A stretch of DNA of 64,000 bases, taken from assembly GCA_021464245.1 (NCBI GenBank), contig JADCRB010000028.1, positions 5,933,067 through 5,997,066 of the forward strand, in the 5' to 3' direction. The notes beneath the pieces are model-generated. The model saw only the letters and a program-made list of their open reading frames with translations. It ran no database searches and was not told the origin of the DNA. Both the position numbers and the translations under genes were made by a program. The stretch comes from Carallia brachiata. Lineage: Eukaryota; Streptophyta; Magnoliopsida; Malpighiales; Rhizophoraceae. This document shows positions 1 to 11,459 of the stretch, piece by piece (position 1 is the first letter of the stretch; each line of letters opens with the position of its first letter).

Positions 1-615
1 TCTGAATTCCCTAGCATCCGATTCAAAATAAGATGAGTTTAGAAATTTCACCGTTCATATAATGAAGCTCTTACGTTGAGGATACTTTAAGGCCGGTTCG
101 CCTCGTTCATCTGATTGATGTTTATTTGAGGGAATTTGGCATGGCTATGAGATTAATCCGTTGAACCATCCAGCGTGCAACCTAGTGAAATTTAAGGGTA
201 GAAAAATGACTGATAAACTTGAGCCTAATCTTGGTACAACAGCATTTCATCCTGGTTGTCTGTATAATCTATACAAAGAAAACAAATTCAACAAAATTTA
301 AGGTGCAACAAGAGAAGACTGAGCAATCAAACAATAATCAAGCACTTCTTTCCAATTAATCTCAAGATCCCAGCCACTCCAATCATTTTGGCACCAACCA
401 CAAGACGAATCAGAGATCCAAAAGGGCTTGTGGCTTCACTTTCGTCCCTCAAACAATCAAATGGAGCACAAAAATCTCAGGAAGACATCATTAATCTGAT
501 TAGGATTCCATTAGCCTCCCCCAGTAAGTGAACAACTTGTCAAGCAATATTGCTATGCAACAGGTAAGTATCCTCTGTTGAAAATGACCTCAACAGAAGC
601 ATCTAGGCTGCCCAT
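1..615. other. 3' flank of the methyltransferase gene; no gene seen
   Basis: No coding exon, RNA gene or repeat was recognised. The part next to 616 is probably the 3' UTR of the minus-strand methyltransferase gene. Base composition is more balanced than in the AT-rich spacers further on, which fits transcribed or gene-near sequence. Confidence 0.4.
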
Positions 616-3469
616 TTATGTGGGATTTGGCTTCTGGAACTTCCCGTGAACCCATACCCTTAGCATGCTTTTCCTTTTTCGGCGATTTGTCGACTTGATG
701 CAGCAATACTCCAGCTCAAGCTGCAGTTACACAGTCAAACCAATGCAGTAGTAAAACAAAAATCTTGTTATGGAACATAATGTCCCAACAACACCTTCTA
801 ATTTAGAGTTTCCCTACAAATGATGACCATAAATTGATAGGCAACAAAGATATTATATAAGGGCATTCTGGTGCACAAGGCTTCTCACACTATGAGATTT
901 GAGGAAGGGTTCGATAAGCAAATTAAGACAAAAAACAATAGTCCTTATGTCAATGACCATAAAAAATTCTTTTATGATGCAGACATTTAGCACCAAAATA
1001 TTTAGCAAGCCAAAAGAAGAGTCAACACCTCAATGAAGCCTGCAGCAACAAAGAGATCTCTGACCGTATCCAAACAAAAGAAATAAGAACGAGTTCCATC
1101 TGATCGCATGTATTCTCGAAAGCCCACTCTTTGCCCCAACTCAAACCGCAACATGGTCATGTCATATAGCCCTAGGGTAAATCAAGCTGACCATTTATCA
1201 GTACAACTGAGACATCTTCATAGCCACGCAGTGAGCAGATGAAAGGAGGAAATTCGGGATACAGGTTTCTCTGTTGATTACAAAGATTCTTTATTGTGTA
1301 CCCAAAATTAGATTAAACGGTGCATAAGTTCGTTGATGAGACCCCACACCAAAAGAAAAAAAAAACAGATTTGTCATCCAGCCAGTACTAGCGGTTAATT
1401 TATTACCGTAGTCCCTAAATAAGAGCAAGCCTCCTGGCTTCAAGACAGAAAAGCACTCCAAAATGGCTTTCGGCATTCTTTTCAATGGCACTGCTGACAA
1501 TGTGAATATCTGGCATAGCAAAATAAAAGAAGCAAAAATATACTTCAGCGTATGACAATTGCTCACAGCGGACAATAAGTATTAAAGATTTGATGAGTAA
1601 AAAAGCGACCCTTTCTAACAAGTACATTTTGATTTTGCTCTCTTGCTCAATTCCTATATCAAGGAACACATTCTTTTCATTAACAGAATGTCAGGTGGAC
1701 CAGCATAGGCTCAAAACCATTTCACTCCCCGTAAAAGGTGCCACTGTCTCTTACACAGAATCAGCGGCTTCCTATGCTAGATCAGATTATTGATAGAAGT
1801 GTATGAAATTTATATAATATACTATGCACTAATATATCCTCTAATTCTCCAAGCCACACCCGGATGCCACATCAATGTACATATGAAGTTCATATAACCA
1901 AAAGAAAGGACATACCAAGGTAACAAAATTGACTCCGCCAACATAACAACCGTCTTCTTTTGATGATCTCAGACTGTCTCCATCTGCAGCACCACAGTCC
2001 TTAACACCTGCGACAATATAGAAACTCAAGATTAAGACGTAAACATGATTGACAAAAGTCCATCGACTGAGAAAATAATAAGAAATAAGTAACCTTGATA
2101 TTTCTGTTGTTTTTGATGACAATCGGTTTCGCAATAATCGCAGAGCAACCACTTTGGGAACCCAGTGAATGCAAAATCACAATGAAACGGGTAAAAACGA
2201 TGTTGGACTCTGGTTATATTAGCACCATCCACAATCTCTTTAACCCTCTCAAGAGTTTTATCACTACAATCACAAGCATATACGATTATGGTCTTGTTGC
2301 CACTGCAAGACAAAGACATCTTCATAAGTATGTAGGAATATGAAAACATTATTTATAGTGGACAACAGAAACAGCTTAATAAGATATGAGGGACTCGTAT
2401 TGGAAACTCCCACAAACAGTCTGTGTCCTACCATTGTCATGGCCTATGTGACGAAAACACACTTCTGTGTTAGCATTGTAAATTCCTACAAGGTGACTTG
2501 CCTAACAAACATTTCAGTTCAAATCAAGACTCAATGGCTTAGTTACCAAATGCTATCTGCAATTGCTATCGCAGCGTTTCCATTAATTCAAATTCTCATG
2601 TCTTAGTGATACCCACTACATGTTTTGTGAGAAGTAGTTGCCTAATGTCCGATTTTTAGACATCAAAGAGCAATCCTTTTACACAAAATGCCAGCCGTTC
2701 ATATAAGACATTGATGCTCTGCAAGAACAACAACAACAAAGTCTTAATCCCAAATTTAATTCCGATGTTCCGTGAGAAAGTGTGTGTATCCTACCCTATC
2801 CTATAATCTACAACATAAACATAAACTTGCAATCTCCCTACCTCTACTTGGCATTTCAGTTATTCCATCACAATCCCCCCTCCAAAAAAAATCAAAAAAA
2901 TTAAATTTAACAAAAAATTAGGACTAAAATCTGATAGCTCACAGAATTAACACAAGATAGACAAAAAGACAAGCTTTTCTTGGAAGGATTACCGTAAGAT
3001 TGGAATTACGGAACTGCCATTGCCGCAGCCAACCTCCAAAACCTTAGAGAAGTCCCTACAAGAAACTCTAACTCTGGAAATTCCTTCACCAAATATCTCC
3101 TCTCCTGCAAACTCACCAAATCAATCCATAAACCCCAAAAAAAAAAAATTCTTTTTATAGAAAAAGAAAATAGAAAATAGAAAAAAACCCCATTTGAATA
3201 GGATGCATTTGGACCTTGAAGAACTTGCCAGATGAATGGCGGAGGTGGAAATTTTTCCATGCCTGAGAATCTTCACTTTCTCTTTCTTCTTTTTCTTCAA
3301 GTTGAGTTTTTTCTCTTTGCTCTTCTTCTTCTTCTTGTTGATGTGAAGTGAAAGGTAGTAAGTGGTATTGATAAGATGGGTTTGTTTCAATTTGTTGTTT
3401 AAGTGTTTCCCACTCGAAGTCTTTCGAATGGTACTCTGTTTTTGTTTCTTCTTCTTCTTCTCCGCTCAT
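616..3469 (-). CDS. tRNA N3-methylcytidine methyltransferase, METTL2/6/8 (TRM140) family, with a frameshift in exon 2
   Basis: SAM-dependent methyltransferase of the family that makes m3C at position 32 of tRNAs. Seven exons are inferred: 3469-3215, 3104-2993, 2302-2094, 2007-1916, 1509-1407, 1171-1029, 720-616; all introns start GT and end AG. Seen in order: an acidic Glu-rich N-terminus, AWKNFHLRHSSGKFFK, ERRYLVKEFPEL, the SAM motif KVLEVGCGNGSS, the VYACDCS segment, GFPKWLLCD, IFTLSAVPLKRMPKAI, LKPGGLLLFRDYG, and the closing RVWVHGKFQKP. Expected product is about 338 residues. ATG 3469 (MSGEEEEE) is preferred to the upstream in-frame ATG at 3526. Exon 2 is 112 nt, but the flanking splice phases need a length of 3n+2. 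Conservation jumps frame after FPEL near 3060-3075, as if two bases (GA) were extra. As written the frame closes before the rest of the domain. This is either an assembly error or a disabled allele; the family assignment is secure. Confidence 0.85.
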
Positions 3470-3620
3470 TTTCTTTCCGCCCGGCGGTGGCGGTGGCCGC
3501 TGCGCTAGGTTGTTCCACCCCCTCAATCAAACGGCTTCAACTAAATGTTTAGGCCGCCTATGAATAAAACCCACCAGCATTAAGTAGGCCCATTATGATG
3601 TTCATGTTTCTTGAATCTCA

Positions 3621-5325
3621 TCAGGTAGTAGTATGCTCAAGTTTCCAAAACCACTCAGGTCTGCCGGCCTCTTTGGTTGGGGTAGGTCTTTTTATTAGGC
3701 ATAAATTTTTTGACAAGTATCCTAAATTTATCCTAAATTTGGTCTTAAAATAAATTATAATTATTATTTTTAAAATAAAAATTGATGTTTCTGAAATACA
3801 AAAATAATAAATTTTAAAAATATTAATTATAATTTTAACTGAAATAAAATCCAAGACAAATTTACTTGAACACCAACTTTTTTTTTTTTTTTGAATATAT
3901 CACCGTCAAGGCATTTCTATGCTGAAGTAGTTGTCAATTTGATTACCGTTTAAATAAAAATTCAATAAAAAAAAAAAAATTTGTAGATTCCAACTCGAGT
4001 ATTGTATCATTTGATTTCATTAGATTTTTATCTATTTTTTTTATTTTTAAAATTCAATTCTTGAGGATTAACATTATTTTAAAATTTTTAAATTTTTTAC
4101 ATGAAACTCTCAATTTTTTTATCAAATTTTGAGATTGTTAAATTTTGAGTTCAAATTTATCAAATTGCAGTTATTTACTTATCAAATTATTTTGAATTCA
4201 AATTATTTACATTTTGAGCTATTTTTGTCTTGAGTATAAATTATTTAGTCGTCTTGGAATTGTGATGAAATTAAGTACATGTTAACATCTCATAACTTAT
4301 TCTTTGCATTTTTACTTTTAAGTATTATTTGTAAACTTTATGCTCAAAAAAAAGGAAAAAAAAATATTATTAGCAAACTTTGCTGGTAAGAATTAAATTT
4401 TACATGTATCAAAGAGATGCTTGTTTCTAGTTCATCTGCTTGGCAAAGAACCAAGAAATGATATCATATGAATAAATCATGCATAACAAGCAGATCATAA
4501 TCCAACCAAAAGTTGCACTTTCTTCTTACAATTATTGAACAGCACAGTGATTATGCCGCCACACCAGTCCATCTTTACACCAAAGTCACTAAAGTAATCC
4601 AAATCACTCAAAAGGTTTGCTGCATTGCCTAAAAAAGCTACCATTAGCTTGCAACTGTGATTACTAAAGAGCACAATGATTATGCTCCCATACCAGTCCA
4701 ACTGCAGGAAGGGGCAGGCATTTGTCAGGTTGATATGGAAGAGTGTCCTCCAGCCCCAAGGTGGGGGATCCCAGAAGGGAGTTCGAACTCCTGCATGAGC
4801 ACCTCAAAACCACTCCTCTCCTTGGCCGCCCCTTAAGGAGCTCTAATAGCCACTTGACTACTAGACAAAAAATTAACAAAAAAAGAAAATAACTGCAGGA
4901 ACCAGATCACCCAAAATATTTTGTGGCATGGCTAGAAAGGTAGCATTAGCTTGCAAGATGCAGTCCAATGTAACATTCTGCTGTCAAATAGCTCCTTTTT
5001 ATAAGACAAGTTAGATCAACACAAGAAGTTAAAAAAGCTTTTGTTATGGTTGTATATTTCAATATTCCGAATCATATTCAAATTGGTTTCACTAATTACA
5101 ATAATAGATGACTCAGATAAGAAGTTCTTGATCAAGTCAATCCTTTGCAATCAGTTTTAAGTTGTAGAGCTCAGATTTTGGAATGGATAGCACAAGCTGC
5201 GTTTGTTTACCATGATCACGTAATTGCCATGCTTACAATCTCCACAATAGCCCTCGCAGGAGAGCTGATAGAAGACTCCAAAAGGATGACCACTACCGGA
5301 TATCAATGGCACGCGTGCCTGCCAC
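3621..5325. other. Intergenic spacer between methyltransferase and ethylene receptor genes
   Basis: From 3700 to about 4400 the sequence is very AT-rich with T and A runs and no conserved reading frame. From 4527 to 4703 a degenerate direct repeat occurs, two copies about 123 bp apart, both ending in a CCAGTCCA-like block. A SINE-like insert follows at 4711-4890. The last 300 bases before 5325 are probably the 3' UTR of the receptor gene. Confidence 0.5.
4711..4890 (+). mobile_element. SINE-like retroposon with 11-bp target site duplication
   Basis: A 180-bp GC-richer block is bounded by identical 11-bp direct repeats AACTGCAGGAA at 4700-4710 and 4891-4901. It ends in an A-rich tail (about 4867-4890), so it reads on the plus strand. 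A box B-like GAGTTCGAACTCC lies at 4779-4791. The terminal duplication, A-rich 3' end and Pol III-like box are hallmarks of a tRNA-derived SINE. No family name is assigned. Confidence 0.7.
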
Positions 5326-8094
5326 TTATAATCGTTCACCTGCTCTTTGCAGAACTCTTAGAAGTTCATCCGCCATCCCATGTAGTAAAACAGGTTTTCG
5401 AATCAGTCCATTCATTCCCATTTGCAGGCATTTCTCCAAGATATGGTCCTCAGCACTTGCTGTCACTGCTATAATTAATGGCCAATTACGGCTACGGAAT
5501 TTCCGGATTCTCATTGCTACCTCAAACCCATCCATTTCTGGCATGTGAAGATCCAAAACAACTAGTCTGAAAGAATTTTCGGAGGAACTAAGACAGCTTA
5601 GGCATTCGAACCCTGATGAAACCGCAGTCACTTCACAACCTATCTTCTCAAGCAGCTTTTTGGTCACTGTCCGGTTTACGTCATCATCCTCAACAAGCAT
5701 AACGCGAAGCCCTCTTAACTGAGGAATGGAATTTGGTAGTTCTAATGAAACTCCAGAGGCAATCAAGGCTCTTCCATGAGATGGTCGGATATGAAACCCA
5801 AGTACCAAAGTTGTGCTCTGTGCTAACCCCCAAGAGTTTTGAGATATCCAAATATTACCTTTCATCATCTGCAAACATTAAATTCAATTACATATTGTCA
5901 TATATGACGTCACATTGAGGTTGCTGTGGATTAAACAAATGGGCATGCGTTAAGTATCTTAAAAGTAAAAAGTAAAAAGTAGCAAGTGCGTTGAAATCAA
6001 AACAAGCTTCAAACCATACAAACGGATGCACTGCCTAGAGAAAAATCAGTTTTCATGCGACAAATAAAAATATCGAAAGCCGAAACATAATAAGCATGTT
6101 TGGGCTATGCCTCTAGCAGAAACTGCATCAGTTAGCGGAGAAAAAGTTTTTCAAAATTTACTGACAACACCCCAAATCCAACATAAATAGTCATTTATAG
6201 ATGTAATTAAACAATTTAGAAACATACCATCCATTTCCATGACATGTCCATCTCCCATAAATTTGATCACCAATAACGTAGTACCGCTAAAAAGCATAAC
6301 AAAAAGGGGAACAAAAGGTTTAGATGATTGTTGGGGCACTCACATGCACAAGCTTTTTGCACATACTGAAGCTCAAGCCCTCCTTAACTTCATTACTGTT
6401 TTTCCTAAGGCCACAAGAATGTGTTGTTGTGATTGGTACATCTGACAGCAAACTCTGCTGAGTAACCTCAAACTCAAACTTTATAGAGACATACTCATCT
6501 GGAGCATTAGGTTTCCACATCCCCATAAATCTTTCATTCTCTCCTTGGCTACTACCCTTTGAGAAGACTCGAAATGTGATGGTTTCACCTCCACCATAAA
6601 GGTCCAGCAAATATCCAACCATATGCAAAATCACTTGAAATGCCCTTTTTTCATCCCCTATCACTAAATCAGGCAAAGAACTCTGCACGGCTGTTTCAAA
6701 TCCAAAGCCTTTACACACACATAAGCACTTGGCAAGGCAAGAAGCTTCCCTAATCATGGAGTGCAGCCGAAAAGGCTTCATCTCTAAGGGGAAGATTCCA
6801 TCATCTTTTGCTGAAATCTCCATCACATCATTGATCAAAGTTGAAAGAACATTACTCGCTTTAACTAATGTATCAACAATGATCCTCTGTTCAAAGTTCA
6901 TATTCTCATTTTGGAAAATTGAAAGTAGGCCCAATATTGAGTGCATTGGCCTCCTGGTCCCATGGCTCATAACTTTTTGAAATGAGTTCCTTGCCTCACT
7001 TGCCATCATTGCATTTTTCTCAGCCTGCTGTAGAGCACGATTTTTCTCCCTTAGCTGTTCCCTCATTAGCTGAGATTCCTCAAGAACTGCAGCATGGGAC
7101 AAAGCCACGGCTACCTGATCAGCAACCACTTCCACTATTTCCATCTCGTCATAGCTCCAAGTCCTAGAATTTGCACCAGGAAGAACCAAAACCAGGATTG
7201 CATAACATGTATCCACTAATTCGGGTGTTCCCCCTTTGAAATTTGAAACACGAAGCATAGGCATCCGGATTGCTGCCACAGCACCTGCATCCTCTGACCC
7301 ACCACCACTTGCAGCTCCAAGCGCTGAATCTGGCCTCAAAATCCTTACTCCCTTGCTATTTTTTATCTCCAACACTTCCGCGTCATTCATAGGGATATGA
7401 AGGAGATAATTGCTGGAAGTTGCTTTCAATTCATGTGTGAGAATCATCTCTGTCGTTTCTCATTTGGCATCCATACAGCACAGTTATGCAAATCCAAAGT
7501 CTTAGAAAGCTCAACTAGTGTGGTATACAAGATCGTGTGCTTATCAAGTGACTTTCTAATTTCTCGGGTTAGCATTCGAACATGCCAACTTGCTTCCTTC
7601 TGCCTTTTCATAAGCCCAACCTCCTGGTCTAGTTCCATCACATTTTGCCTCAAGAAAACCTCTCTCACTTTCACTTTGAGAAGAAGAGGAATCAAAGTTA
7701 ATAGTGTAATGGTAGTTGCACATGAGACCAAGGCCGTTAGAAATTTGGCAATTGTGAGGGATAGTATCAGTTGGAATGAGTGTGGCCCATAATAGGTCCA
7801 GCCATTGAGGAGATGGGTCAATCCACAAAGAACAATGAATGCTATAAACTGGAGAAGGACCCATTTGAATGGAACATTGGAGCAGCTAACAAAATACAGC
7901 AATTCAATGGGTATTGAAAAGTAGGCTACTGCAATGAAGAAATCGCTCACTCTCTGACACTCTAGAATGCTCTGTATACTCCAAAATCCCTCATCATCAC
8001 AATTACAATTCATGAACTCGTTATCCATTGCGTAAGATGCCGAGACAAGAAGACATGAAAACAACAAAAATCCAGGAGCAAATGTTCTTGACAT
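5326..8094 (-). CDS. EIN4: Ethylene receptor, subfamily II, EIN4-like; one-base frameshift
   Basis: ER-membrane ethylene receptor that represses the response through CTR1 when no hormone is bound. Two coding exons, 8094-6344 and 5868-5326; the intron (6343-5869) has GTGAGT and GCAG ends. Order: signal-like leader, [33 protein letters not shown] (transmembrane 1 with the copper-binding Cys), two further transmembrane helices, a GAF domain (about residues 160-310), a degenerate histidine kinase region with [13 protein letters not shown], and a receiver domain with [24 protein letters not shown] and RKPV. It ends [10 protein letters not shown] like Arabidopsis EIN4, and the predicted length of about 764 residues fits that family. 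The extra hydrophobic leader and missing kinase boxes place it in subfamily II. One base is missing near 7446-7455: the frame reads NEKRQR-stop, then resumes as MILTHELKA, whereas the family has a continuous NEKRTEM-LTHEL. Exon 1 is 1751 nt, one short of fitting the phase-0 intron. Confidence 0.92.
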
Positions 8095-11000
8095 TGCAAC
8101 ACACTTCAGAGATTTTTGATTGTGAAGAAAAAGATAAATGATTTTTCTTTACTCCTAGAGCCCCAAGTTTCAATTCTCATTCCCTCAACTGAGCTACTCA
8201 GGGAAAGACAAACATCAACCTTACTAGAACAATTACCTGCAACATTTCATGTTCCATAAATGTCCACCAGTATCTTGTCCCAAATGGATCAAAATGAGAA
8301 CAATATCAGCTGGATTCCAACTTCTTAGACCCATCTGGCCAAAGCTCCATAATCCCACACTTCATAACAGCCAAAATTATTCCATTCAACTTGCTCCAGC
8401 CCTATCATTCTTGTTGCTATTTCTGCACTTTTCCAGTGATTTGCATAACCCTACAACAACAAAACATAAAATCAACAATCTAAAAGCACAAAAGGAATTA
8501 GATTCATTAATAAAAGGTCAAAAAACACAAGAACCTAGAAAAAACACACCCTGTGACACCAGCGTGCCAAGATCAACTATCCAAGCTTCTTTGTCAGTCT
8601 CCAACACCAAAAACCAAATCTTTAATCCCCAATTATCTTTAGTCCATCACCCACAATAGATGTGCTTTCCCTCTCAAGTACCCAAAAGGGAATAATTACA
8701 GAGAAACAAAAAAAAAAAAAAAATCTTCTCCCTCCAGTAAGCAGAAACAGGAAAACCAAGCTACTCTACAATGAATATAGATCAACCCCACAAAGAAAAA
8801 GACCAATATCAAAAAAAAAAAAAAAAAGAAAAGCCCACTCCTTTGTAACAGTGCAGACGTTGTGCTATGCTATTCTTTACAAGAACAAGAGATATTTATA
8901 TACATGTATTTGAAGGAATAAGTAGATCTTCAAAGAAATCTTCTTTGGGGCCTCTCGCTCTCATTCTCTCTAATTTCAGGGTCCAAAGTCGAAAGAAATC
9001 TTTTTGGGGCCTGGACTGGGGAAAGAGACTGAAAGGCAAGTTGTGTCAGAAAAGTGAAAACGTATTGTTTTCTTACATTAAACACTGGGACTGGGTCCAA
9101 CCTTTTATGCAGGTGAAGAGAACCTAGACACTACGCATTTATTATTTTTCTTTTAATACAGTATGCATTTATTACATTACACAATAATCCATATCAAAAA
9201 AAAAATTGTGTTATATATATTGTTTATATATTTATTATATATTATTTTTAAATTTATTATTATTAAAATTAACATAAAATAAGTTTATAAAAAATATAGA
9301 TAAAAAATAAATTAATTTATTTCCCAATTTCTTTTTATTACTTTTAAGGTCAAGAGACCAAATTCAAAAGTTCATTTCACATTTAGGTAAATTTATTTAT
9401 GTTTTATTTTTAAAAAGTAAGAATATAAGTGTTTGGTAAATTTTTTGGTACTGCTGTTTTATTTTACTTATTTACTTATTTGATTTCCTAACAGCAGCTG
9501 ATTGAAAAACAGTTCTAAAATACTTTTTGCTACTTTTTAAATTATTTTTTACTTTTTAATATTAATAATATAGACCAAATTATTCTTAAAGAATGTTTAT
9601 ATAATTTTATAATTAATTTTTTTACTTGTCACATAAATTAGATATGTTAATTTATTTTATTAATATTTATATAATTTTAATAATTTTTTTTCAACTATTT
9701 TTAAATAATATTTTTTTCGTTTTAATTTTCTTTAATACGGATACTTATAAAAAAATTTCAAATATAATAATTTTTATCATTTAGTAAAAATTAATATTTT
9801 TTTAAAAAAATTTAAAAATTAAGTAAAATAATTCTCAATATTATTTATAAAATATTATTCTAAAAATATAAAATTATAAAATATAAAAATAAAATTTTTA
9901 ATATAATATAACTACATAAATTAAATATTTAAATTAGATATTTCATTATTCAACAGTAACAATAAGTATAGAATTAATCAAATATTTCATTAATTTTATA
10001 GCGATTAGCAACAGCAAATAAAAATCAGCAATCAATAACAACAATCAATAATAACAATCAGTAATAATAACATTTAACAGGTAACCCAAACAGCCACTTA
10101 AACCATTAGATATGCTATATGACACAAAAATTATCTCATTATTTAATTACTTTGTTACTTCTCACTTCCTAATACCATTAACGTGTTTTAATAAAAGATC
10201 AAACTCATAATCTTACGAAAAGCTAACGATCCTCTTTATCAATAGCCCAGAACATTGAGCATTACGATTTACATTTTGGGTCAACGTAAGTAAAGACATT
10301 AGGACATTCCTGTGACAAGACCTAGCTTAGGGAAGTAAACATGATTTTCTGTTAAAAAAAAAAGTAAACATGATTTTAATGCCTAGCTAATGTAACTAGA
10401 TGCCTTGTATATTTGCTAAGTCGGCCAAATATAGTTTGTCAACCTGCCTCGTTGTTCTCGCTACAAATTTCTCAATATTGTCTGTTGCCCTTTCGCATTA
10501 GGCTGAGCAGGCCATAAAAGAATTAACCTTTGTTTACTCTTTGGTGTGTTTCCATGGCACAACCACACAAACTTTCCCTAGTAAATTGTAGGATTACGAG
10601 TTGAATTTAAACTTAAAATTAAGAGTTCAGATAATTTTACTGAAAATCTCCTAGGACTTGAGAGGGGACAATGTCTGTATGTCTGTATGATCATATTTCA
10701 GGACTGAATTTAGCTGAGGAATTCAGCTTAATACAACCCAAGTTAGCTCAGATTTAAAACTCAATTAAGTCCCATAACTTTGACTTAAAAAATTCATTAC
10801 ATTCCTACCTGGCAACTCCACCGTATTGCTGAGCCCCCACACAGGAATCTCCTAACCTAGCACGGTTACATGATCCTTAACTTACCAGTTGCCAAAAAAG
10901 AAAAAGAGTGCCAACTCTTACCCGTAAGTGCCACTGAGACATAATTTTTCTTCAAAATAAGGAAATGCAAAAGAAATAATTTCGGAACCATCCACACCAA

Positions 11001-11459
11001 CGTCAAATCTCCCACCAATGAGCTACAGCTCAATGATATTGATTTCGGAATCAATTTCTGAATTGAAGATCTCAAGTTTAAGTTACAATCGGAATCAACC
11101 AACCAAAAAAGAAAGTTAGCTTATCCCGAGTTGCATCCACTTACTTCATAAGCCCTTTGAGAGAACCGTGCTTAATTCGAAAATAAATAGGAATTAGCCA
11201 GAAGTTTTAGTACGCAAAACCATACCAGGAACACTAAATAATAATTTAAGGGAATAGATACTGATAGCTTCTAGACCCAACTACGAGTTAACATGAAGTG
11301 TAGACTGCACAGCTAATCTGTACAAAGACAAAAGTTACACTTTCACGAGTTAAAAAAAGTTCTACATGTATCTTCTAGTTAACATAACTGTGAACCGTAG
11401 AAAGCAAGGGAAGGAGAGGGCGGGATGGCCTGATATTGTTTCAAACACAGAACCAGTTT
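8095..11459. other. Promoter side of the ethylene receptor gene and AT-rich spacer
   Basis: From 8095 to about 9130 is the upstream or 5' UTR region of the receptor. A CAG/GTAATTG donor-like site on the minus strand near 8238 could mark a 5' UTR intron, but I cannot fix its acceptor. From 9140 to 10110 the DNA is extremely AT-rich and includes a possible inverted-repeat element. From 10110 to 11459 no conserved coding frame was seen; the last part is probably the 3' UTR of the AHL gene. Confidence 0.45.
9436..10104. mobile_element. Possible non-autonomous DNA transposon (degenerate ends)
   Basis: The left end reads AAGTGTTTGGTAA. The right end, read on the minus strand, gives AAGTGGCTGTTTGGGTTACC, so the termini are imperfect inverted repeats around a very AT-rich interior. 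Near the right end are short repeated CAGCAATCAATAACAACAATC-like units. No clear target duplication was found, so this is tentative. A related GGCCTGTTTGGC-type start occurs at about 50387. Confidence 0.35.

Noticed and set aside
8249..8659. 136-codon plus-strand frame upstream of EIN4
   Set aside because: No domain, unusual composition, and position in the expected 5' region of a minus-strand gene.
11010..11062. TAGCTCATTGG box A-like text on the minus strand
   Set aside because: No box B at the proper distance and no cloverleaf; not a tRNA gene.
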